A DNA stretch of 19,160 nucleotides from CAYFJO01 sp964343305 (GTDB taxonomy: Bacteria; Planctomycetota; Planctomycetia; Pirellulales; Pirellulaceae), in the NCBI GenBank assembly GCA_964343305.1, contig CAYFJO010000195.1, positions 1 through 19,160 on the forward strand, in the 5' to 3' direction. Each line of letters opens with the position of its first letter. Within the stretch, counting starts at the first letter, position 1. The notes below the pieces were generated by a model. The model did not search any database. It saw only the letters and a list, made by a program, of their open reading frames with translations, and had not been told where the DNA came from. The translations under genes and the position numbers were made by a program. Positions 14,573 through 19,160 of this stretch are shown piece after piece.

Positions 14573-14669
14573 CTTGATTCACGAGGTGTACAATCAAGTC
14601 GCTCTACCCTAGCACGTCGGGCCGCGAAAAATAACGACTTACGACGAAAAGTTTTTCCGATGCCCCCCG
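14573..14669 (-). promoter_or_regulatory. Paired promoter module, copy upstream of the five-gene unit
   Basis: On the minus strand CGGGGGGCATCGGAAAAAC (14669-14651), 8 bases, GTAAGTC (14642-14636), 35 bases, GACTTGATTGT (14600-14590). TAGGGT (14611-14606) sits where the other copy has its TATTAC -10 box; the -35 match is poor. CTTGATT-N12-AATCAAG (14598-14573) is an operator-like inverted repeat with the same 12-base spacer as in the copy at 10987. Confidence 0.7.
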
Positions 14670-14690
14670 CAAAATTTTGGGGTTCCACAG

Positions 14691-14984
14691 GCGCGCGCTT
14701 CGCGCAAGCCGGAAAAATAATCCCCAAAAGAATCACTTTCCATCGGAGGGGTGAAATGTTGGGACTTTAGCACGGCGTTCGTCGCACGCGCACGTTACGC
14801 GCGTAAGATTCGAACTTTCTGGACTAGGTCTCGTGACGGTGCACGCGCGCGCTTCGCGCAAGCTGGAACCGCAGCTCGCGACCTGATCCGCTGCGAGTCG
14901 ATCGCGGCGTGCCAGGCGGCCTGGAACTTGGGACTTCCGGCGGAGCGACCACGCACGCGCGCGCTTCGCGCAAGCTGGAACCGC
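14691..14984 (+). repeat. Three copies of a GC-rich dyad repeat
   Basis: GCGCGCGCTTCGCGCAAGC occurs at 14691, 14845 and 14957. The last two belong to a longer direct repeat of 32 identical bases starting at 14841 and 14953 (period 112), ending in TGGAACCGC. The core GCGCG-AAG-CGCGC on the minus strand can form a small hairpin. Confidence 0.8.
14795..14806. repeat. 12-bp perfect palindrome TTACGCGCGTAA
   Basis: A perfect palindrome within the GC-repeat region, and a diverged relative of the flanking GC dyads. It could be a protein-binding site. Confidence 0.55.
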
Positions 14985-15080
14985 GGTTGCGACCTGGCAA
15001 GAAGAAGTGATTGCGCACCGTTGACGCATCTTGGCGGCCTGGCAGGGCCAAAACAATCCGCCAAAGTCGAAGGTACTCCT

Positions 15081-15120
15081 GGGGGGTACGCCCCCTGAGC
15101 GGCTCCGCGGGTGCCGCTCA
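15081..15120. repeat. Two adjacent hairpins
   Basis: GGGGG-TACG-CCCCC (15082-15095) is followed directly by TGAGCGGC (15096-15103), a 9-base loop, and GCCGCTCA (15113-15120), an 8-bp perfect stem. There is no T run, so this is a structured element rather than a simple terminator. Confidence 0.65.
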
Positions 15121-15130
15121 CATAGTGCGC

Positions 15131-15165
15131 ACCAGTACCAAAAAAATTGGGTTGTACTTACTGGT
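15131..15165. terminator. Inverted repeat downstream of the replication-protein gene, possible terminator
   Basis: ACCAGTA (15131-15137) pairs with TACTGGT (15159-15165), with CCAA and TTGG and an A7 run inside. It lies about 120 bases after the stop of the minus-strand gene. The T run falls in the loop rather than after the stem, so terminator function is uncertain. Confidence 0.3.
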
Positions 15166-15284
15166 TTTGATCGGTCACTTTCTGCTGGGAGGCGAAGTCC
15201 AAAGAATCATGAGATTGGGCAAAACTCCATTCGACAATTCCCATCAGTACTGTATGGCTTCTGGTTCGGCTTGATGCGACTCGG

Positions 15285-16199
15285 CTACAACACCCTGTAC
15301 TTTTTGAAGCAAGATTTGGGTAATTGTTGGGCTTGTAGGATCACGCTGCCATCGCTGGTATTCGAAATCGCTAGGTGTGTTCGTGCAAATTCAGTTTGTT
15401 CGGTGTTGGTCATGCTGCCCCAGACGGGGCTGTATTTGCGAGTGAGATTATCAATTTCCGCCTGGTCGATCGCGAGTTGTCTATTTCGCAATGCCTCTTT
15501 TTGGATTTCGCGTTCTCGGATCGCGGTATCCCATTGTGTCTGGCACCTCCGTGAGTAATCTGGGCTTTCGTCAGGCCAAAGACGAGGATCGTCGAATCGT
15601 TGTCCCGGACGTGCATTGATGACTCGTTGGTAAACAGCGCCGCCGCCGAAAGCACCGGGTTTGCTTTTGCTGAAGTTGACAATCGCGAGCACGTCATCGG
15701 GCGACACCTCATTTCTAATCGCTACTTCAATCGCTTGTCCTGCCTTGCCAACTCCGCAATTTGTCAATTCCTCCACTACCTCCGCCCATTCGTTTGGTAT
15801 TGGTGGTTGAATGGATTGTTCATTTGGTATTGTTTGGGACGCGCCCGCGCGATTACCTTCGGTCGCGCCGGCGCGACCACCGCTGGTTGCGCTAGTGCGC
15901 CCATTGCTAGTCGCGCCGGCGCGCCCACCCATTAAGGTGTACAGGTTTGACTTTCGTTTGCTCTTTTTTCGATCGACGCGAATTAGTCGTGCGGATTCAA
16001 GCCGTTTTATCGAACGTGTTACTGAACCTCGATTCAAGCCTGTGTCGTCCGCGAGGCGGCTCAGACTGGGATAACAAGTTCGATGGCTATCCGCGTAAGT
16101 CGCCAAAGCAACGTAAACCACGATGTCGCTGTGCTTGATGCGTCGATTACGTAGAGCCTTCAACACTCCGCAAGGAACGATTCCAAATCGCTCTGACAT
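15285..16199 (-). CDS. Replication-initiator-like winged-helix protein
   Basis: 304 residues, starting at ATG 16199, only 3 bases after the stop of the upstream gene, so translation is probably coupled. Residues 10-90 are a helix-turn-helix of the HTH_36 type (VLKALRNRRIKHSDIVVYVA, CYPSLSRLADDTGLNRGSVT, IKRLESARLIRV), common in phage and plasmid replication proteins. Residues 91-122 are four 8-residue repeats (GGRAGATS, NGRTSATS, GGRAGATE, GNRAGASQ). The C-terminal part (SKPGAFGGGAVYQRVINA and RLWPDES) has the look of phage replisome organisers, and a helical tail follows. The DNA of the repeats is iteron-like. By analogy with lambda O, the N-terminus would bind the iterons and the C-terminus recruit a helicase or loader. 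The HTH is clear; the initiator role is inference. Confidence 0.75.
   Translation of the reverse strand: MSERFGIVPCGVLKALRNRRIKHSDIVVYVALATYADSHRTCYPSLSRLADDTGLNRGSVTRSIKRLESARLIRVDRKKSKRKSNLYTLMGGRAGATSNGRTSATSGGRAGATEGNRAGASQTIPNEQSIQPPIPNEWAEVVEELTNCGVGKAGQAIEVAIRNEVSPDDVLAIVNFSKSKPGAFGGGAVYQRVINARPGQRFDDPRLWPDESPDYSRRCQTQWDTAIREREIQKEALRNRQLAIDQAEIDNLTRKYSPVWGSMTNTEQTEFARTHLAISNTSDGSVILQAQQLPKSCFKKYRVL
15791..15838. other. AT-rich, strand-asymmetric stretch beside iterons, candidate unwinding element
   Basis: The plus strand is almost free of C for 48 bases and rich in T and G. TTTGGTATTG occurs twice (15793-15802, 15823-15832). It abuts the GC-dyad repeats on the side toward the C-terminal coding end. 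In phage lambda the AT-rich, strand-biased region follows the iterons in the O gene in the same order. Confidence 0.5.
15834..15929. repeat. Four 24-bp iteron-like GC dyad repeats inside the initiator gene
   Basis: Units are 15834-15857, 15858-15881, 15882-15905 and 15906-15929. Each has an inverted-repeat core of the form CGCGCC-GGCGCG or a variant. The second contains the perfect 18-bp palindrome GGTCGCGCCGGCGCGACC (15861-15878). They encode the 8-residue linker repeats. Confidence 0.7.
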
Positions 16200-16202
16200 G
16201 GC

Positions 16203-16586
16203 TCATTTTCCCACCTTGGCGAATACCTCTGTTGCGTATCCAGAGCGCGGGTTCACGCGTGTGCCAATCTTCTTGATGCGACCGGATTTTTCGAGTTGCT
16301 TGAACGCGGTGGTCAGATCCGATGGAACTCGATTCAGAGCGCTCGCTGCCTCTTGTCGCGTCACTCCTTGATTGCCGGCCCCCACAATCAATTCAAAGAC
16401 ACGTTCTCGAAGTGTGGAGAACCGACCGCTACGCGAGAGATCTTCGGCGGCAGCTCGGCTGGTTTCGCTGTCACGAGCATGGGGAACGTGCTCGACAGCT
16501 TGAACGACCGGCCGTGATTGTTGCGGCTTTAAATCGAAGAGGGGAAGGAACTCGCCACTGTACGGATTTTCTGATAAGCTGGGCAT
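16203..16586 (-). CDS. Winged-helix DNA-binding protein of mobile-element type (127 aa)
   Basis: The start at ATG 16586 (MPSLSENPY) is chosen because GGAG lies 8 bases upstream; the frame continues 11 codons further without a site. Residues about 45-125 (DSETSRAAAEDLSRSGRF, LRERVFELIVGAGNQGVTRQEAASAL, PSDLTTAFKQLEKSGRIKK, GYATEVFAKV) show a helix-turn-helix plus wing, typical of small phage and plasmid proteins whose role is undefined. It is the middle gene of a three-gene operon with the DUF1580 protein upstream and the initiator-like gene 3 bases downstream. Probably a regulator or replication accessory. Confidence 0.7.
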   Translation of the reverse strand: MPSLSENPYSGEFLPLFDLKPQQSRPVVQAVEHVPHARDSETSRAAAEDLSRSGRFSTLRERVFELIVGAGNQGVTRQEAASALNRVPSDLTTAFKQLEKSGRIKKIGTRVNPRSGYATEVFAKVGK

Positions 16587-16658
16587 TGCATAAACTCCAT
16601 GCTTGGCCGTTAGCGACACACCCCTGTCGCTGCGGCCGTCTTTGTTGGGGGAACTTGG

Positions 16659-16949
16659 TTAGATACCGGCCGCGTCTAGTTCGTTATTCGCCTGGGCGAT
16701 AAAACGACTGCGGGACGACGAAGAGTTTGGTTTCTCGCCGTCCGCGGCAGCGGTGGTTGCTTCAATGAAACGTGTAAGAGATTCACGGGATGCATAGCGC
16801 CGGCCACCAACAAGAACGGTCTCAAGTTTGATGCCCCGACAACCGCGTTGAATCCAACGCCAAACCGTGCTGATGTGTGGACGGTTGGGCACTTCGCCGG
16901 GAATGTCGCGAATCGCAATCAGTTTTTCGTACTCGATGTCGATCGACAT
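16659..16949 (-). CDS. DUF1580 family protein, excisionase-like DNA-binding protein (96 aa)
   Basis: It starts at ATG 16949, with GGAG 8 bases upstream; a longer frame to 17060 lacks a site. The sequence EKLIAIRDIPGEVPNRPHIS, TVWRWIQRGCRGIKLETVLV, GGRRYASRESLTRFIEATT matches the planctomycete DUF1580 family, which has the MerR/excisionase-like pattern of helix-turn-helix, basic WRWxxRG turn and wing. Such proteins are frequent in planctomycete genomes beside integrases or replication genes. The C-terminal 30 residues are Ser-rich and variable. It heads the operon with the winged-helix and initiator-like genes. No integrase is in the window. Confidence 0.8.
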   Translation of the reverse strand: MSIDIEYEKLIAIRDIPGEVPNRPHISTVWRWIQRGCRGIKLETVLVGGRRYASRESLTRFIEATTAAADGEKPNSSSSRSRFIAQANNELDAAGI

Positions 16950-17034
16950 GCTGTTTTCTCCATAAAAAGAGTCGCGTGATTGAACGCGGTCGAGTAAACA
17001 GCAATGCGATATGTGAACAAAACGAGTTGTCCCG

Positions 17035-17973
17035 TCATTGTCCGGTGTCTTGTGTGGCAAACAAGTGAGGGAATCGGAGGGTTTGACGTATAAGGTTTTC
17101 CGCCGTTTTTTCTACCTTGTCGCGTGGGACATTCGGAATCTCTCGTTCAACAAGTTCCTTCGCGACGTCAATCTTGTTAGGGTACGCTGGCTGTCCGAGC
17201 TTGATGCTCAACTCGTTAATCAACTTTGTAACCAACGGGTTTTGGGGAACTAGGTTTTTTTTCCTGTCCGGTTTGCTGTCCGGTTTGTCCGGTGCCAATT
17301 TCAAGATACGTATCAATTCAACCGATGCCAGAAATGGATCGATGGGAAGTATGCTCACGAAGTCCTCTTCGTCGAATGAGTCGGCTACTTCTTTCTCGAG
17401 TGCTTCGAGATTATCCCAATCGTTTTCCTTTATTCCTCTCTCGCGAGCCAACTTGTAAACTCGCGACACCAAGGGAAGTGATCTGTCAGCTCGCAAAATG
17501 CTCCCTTCCCGGCATTCCCACGCGACGACAAGCAATAGGGTTATCCAGCGAGAGTGGTCTGACAGTGGTTCGAATTTGCCAAGCCGGCCAGACAATTCAC
17601 TCTTGCCGCTGGAAAGAAGATAGCCAGCGTCATTCGAAATCGCTTTGAACAACTCCGCCCCGTCGCTCGCTTCTCGATTGAATTTATGTTTTTCCGCGAC
17701 AAGGTCTCGTTCGCCAGTAGAATCGGTTACCTTCGTGCGGCCGTGTCGCTCGTGGAGAATTAGCCGCTGGCGGCGCTCGTCGAACATCCAATAATTCCAA
17801 AACACGGGCGACGATCCAATGCGATAGCAGCCACATCCAGCCAAGTCGCGGTGTTGCAGATATGCTTCAGCGAGACCAACAACTGAAGAGATTGAGAGCC
17901 GGAGAAATGGAAAACGCGTCGCCCCCTCGCGAAATCGTTGTCCGACATCTCGCCACGCAAACGACTTTGCCAT
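17035..17973 (-). CDS. Hypothetical protein of unknown function (312 aa)
   Basis: It starts at ATG 17973, with GGGTG 5 bases upstream. I do not recognise the family. Visible points: an N-terminal region with CGCY and several aromatic residues (SSPVFWNYWMF), a hydrophobic helix WITLLLVVAW that may be a buried helix rather than a membrane span, and a charged linker with PDKPDSKPDRKK. The C-terminal helical domain (PLVTKLINELSIKLGQPAYP, then KVEKTAENLIRQTLRFP) has a helix-turn-helix flavour. The gene precedes the DUF1580 operon on the same strand with 85 bases between, so it may be part of the same element. Confidence 0.65.
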   Translation of the reverse strand: MAKSFAWRDVGQRFREGATRFPFLRLSISSVVGLAEAYLQHRDLAGCGCYRIGSSPVFWNYWMFDERRQRLILHERHGRTKVTDSTGERDLVAEKHKFNREASDGAELFKAISNDAGYLLSSGKSELSGRLGKFEPLSDHSRWITLLLVVAWECREGSILRADRSLPLVSRVYKLARERGIKENDWDNLEALEKEVADSFDEEDFVSILPIDPFLASVELIRILKLAPDKPDSKPDRKKNLVPQNPLVTKLINELSIKLGQPAYPNKIDVAKELVEREIPNVPRDKVEKTAENLIRQTLRFPHLFATQDTGQ

Positions 17974-17978
17974 TATTC

Positions 17979-17995
17979 ACCCATTTAAATTGGGT
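17979..17995. promoter_or_regulatory. Short inverted repeat at the ribosome site of the 312-aa gene
   Basis: ACCCA-TTTAAAT-TGGGT lies directly before the start codon, overlapping the GGGTG ribosome site. It could fold over the site or bind a regulator. Short and AT-rich, so chance is possible. Confidence 0.3.
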
Positions 17996-18130
17996 CCGCC
18001 GGCCGTCGACGTGGAAGAACGGGTGATTGAAACCACAGCAACGACCGGCGTCATGCGAGAGCGACTCGCAACCCACGCCGTATTCTACCAGAATCCTCAA
18101 GATCCTATCAGCATCGTTGCACTAATCAAC

Positions 18131-18712
18131 CTATTCGTTTTTTTCTGAGCACTTCGACGTGATAGTGAGGACAAGAAAACGTGCGTCGTCGTCAGCTAAC
18201 CGCCAATCACCCTTTTCAACTGCCAGTGTTGCGGTCACTTTTTCCGTTTCAGTGGTCGCGCCAATCGTCATGGGCATGTCGAAATCAACCAAGTGCCTAA
18301 TCTCAAAGACGGCGATGGTGAAGAATTTGACCTGATCCTCATCGGCCGGCATCGCGAGCAAGAGTCGAATTTGGTAGAGGTCCAATGGGTCATTGCCAAT
18401 CGCGTACAGAGTTAGGGGAGAATCCTCACGTTTGAAGATACGCGCGTTACCGTCCGTTGTCCCTTCCTCGTAGTAAAACTCCCACTTTTCGCCTCCAGTG
18501 CTGCCGATGAGTTTGCCAACGTGTACACGTGAGCCTAAACCACCCTTGTTAACCTTACTTTCGTTTGCCCCAACTGTGCGCGACGGCGGATTCTCAGTTG
18601 CTCGTTGTGTTGGTACTCGGGGGGCCCCTGGCGAACCAAGCCAGACGACAAACGAGAACAAGACAATCGTGCATGCAATTCCAACCACAACGCCGTGCCA
18701 GACCTTGGTCAT
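18131..18712 (-). CDS. Membrane-anchored hypothetical protein (193 aa)
   Basis: It starts at ATG 18712; no clear Shine-Dalgarno is seen. Residues about 7-27 form a single hydrophobic segment (VVVGIACTIVLFSFVVWLG), probably an uncleaved anchor, followed by a Pro/Ser/Thr linker and an outside domain of mixed beta character (EKWEFYYEEGTTDGNARIF, SPLTLYAIGNDPLDLYQIRL, RFLVLTITSKCSEKNE). No family was recognised. It is separated from the 312-aa gene by 157 bases, so a shared transcript is uncertain. It may belong to the chromosome rather than to the element. Confidence 0.65.
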   Translation of the reverse strand: MTKVWHGVVVGIACTIVLFSFVVWLGSPGAPRVPTQRATENPPSRTVGANESKVNKGGLGSRVHVGKLIGSTGGEKWEFYYEEGTTDGNARIFKREDSPLTLYAIGNDPLDLYQIRLLLAMPADEDQVKFFTIAVFEIRHLVDFDMPMTIGATTETEKVTATLAVEKGDWRLADDDARFLVLTITSKCSEKNE

Positions 18713-18806
18713 GTCGGTAGCCCCCGGTTGGCTGATTTCGTTAAGTACGACCGAACCGCACTTTCAACAGCAAACAATCTAACACTTCCCTGACCGGATC
18801 GCTGCG

Positions 18807-19055
18807 ATGGCCTCGATTAACAACCAGCCAACGCAAGAACAAATCGCATACTCTTTCGACCTCTGTACTTCAACTGCTGAGAGACGGAATTGGTGGTTGG
18901 CTGAGGCTGATCATTTAGCTCAATTGCTGGCAAACAAACGTCCTCGCCGTCCCACATTTCTCGATGCTCTGCGCAGCCGTAGTGTTGAACGGTGGCGCTG
19001 TCCCACTTCTCGAAATCGCACGCTGGCCGCCAAAGCCGACGAGGGGACAGGCTGA
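18807..19055 (+). CDS. Doubtful small ORF (82 aa)
   Basis: It starts at ATG 18807 with only a weak CGGA upstream. The first 45 residues (MASINNQPTQEQIAYSFDLC, ERRNWWLAEADHLAQLLANK) look protein-like and helical. The rest reads through short GC repeats (GTCCCACATTTCTCG at 18949, GTCCCACTTCTCG at 19000) and is arginine-rich, as in non-coding DNA. It may be the head of a broken gene joined to repeat sequence. Confidence 0.3.
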   Translation: MASINNQPTQEQIAYSFDLCTSTAERRNWWLAEADHLAQLLANKRPRRPTFLDALRSRSVERWRCPTSRNRTLAAKADEGTG

Positions 19056-19113
19056 CAAAACGATGAGTTCGTTCGTCCCGATACTGCCACCCTCTGCCAC
19101 ATCGGGTCAGTGA

Positions 19114-19160
19114 CCTCCGGCAGAGCCGGAGGCTTGAAATATGGGAGCCGCTCAAAGCGG
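19114..19160. repeat. REP-like double hairpin at the window edge
   Basis: CCTCCGGC (19114-19121), loop AGA, GCCGGAGG (19125-19132) is a perfect 8-bp stem. After 15 bases comes CCGCT (19148-19152), loop CAA, AGCGG (19156-19160), cut by the window end. It looks like a dispersed palindromic element. Confidence 0.6.

Larger units (their letters stand above)
14670..15284. other. Non-coding, palindrome-rich region
   Basis: No convincing gene is present: the overlapping minus-strand frames are low-complexity readings of GC repeats (PACAKRARA, SSLREARAC) without ribosome sites. The stretch contains GC-rich repeats, a TTACGCGCGTAA palindrome, two strong adjacent hairpins and an ACCAGTA/TACTGGT inverted repeat, listed separately. 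It separates the promoter of the five-gene unit from the end of the replication-protein gene. Confidence 0.6.
18713..19160. other. Right-end region: doubtful ORF, short repeats and hairpins
   Basis: Apart from the doubtful ORF and the two hairpins, I see only two similar GTCCCAC-containing stretches 51 bases apart and a GGGGACAGGC that mirrors them. No RNA gene or transposase is visible. The stretch probably continues into a repeat or gene outside the window. Confidence 0.4.

Noticed and set aside
14733..15121. Overlapping minus-strand frames of 75-108 codons in the GC-repeat region
   Set aside because: Their proteins are low-complexity readings of the same DNA repeats (PACAKRARA, SSLREARAC) in several frames at once, with no ribosome site or family motif.

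Overview
The window looks like a planctomycete chromosome, probably of the Pirellula/Rhodopirellula group. The evidence is an ECF sigma factor of the planctomycete type, a Ser/Thr kinase with LamG and leucine-rich repeats behind one membrane segment, an FHA-kinase with an HRN catalytic loop, a GEYN-repeat secreted protein, a DUF1580 protein and a calpain/RTX/cadherin adhesin-like protein. No rRNA, tRNA, CRISPR array or recombinase was found. One 100-base run of N (871-970) is an assembly gap inside a tandem repeat.

Left third (1-10,450), chromosomal and partly decayed. It starts with the 3' part of a large repeat protein ending in a calpain-type protease domain, closed by a terminator. Next comes a kinase gene on the minus strand whose stop falls where a second repeat module should have its tryptophan; the lost module and the tail of a sigma-factor gene survive downstream. 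A secreted protein gene (plus) and an ECF sigma gene (minus) follow. After them lie broken genes: an FHA-kinase with two frameshifts, a kinase C-lobe scrap, and a STAND/NACHT-like NTPase remnant.

Middle and right (10,466-17,973), probably a mobile or integrated replicating element. A ribbon-helix-helix/zinc-ribbon protein is followed by two converging transcription units. One is a single plus-strand gene for a very acidic protein. The other is five minus-strand genes: a small acidic protein, a truncated clamp-loader-like AAA+ ATPase, an ArdC-N-like protein, a zinc-finger protein and a helical protein. The two units start from promoters that share three sequence boxes at identical spacing. Three of the five genes are preceded by near-identical 93-95 bp intergenic cassettes carrying a hairpin, an A-rich motif and a GGGAG ribosome site. 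Further right is a non-coding stretch rich in GC palindromes. Then comes an operon of DUF1580 protein, winged-helix protein and replication-initiator-like protein. The initiator gene contains four 24-bp GC-dyad repeats next to a strongly strand-asymmetric AT-rich stretch, the layout of the phage lambda O gene origin.

Right end (17,974-19,160): a membrane-anchored unknown protein, a doubtful small ORF, and a REP-like double hairpin running into the window edge.

My reading is that the RHH protein may control the paired promoters through CTTGATT half-sites, the HTH protein may initiate replication from an origin in its own gene, and the acidic and ArdC-like proteins may be accessory or anti-defence factors. 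Only the sequence boxes and motifs are observed; the functional links are inference.
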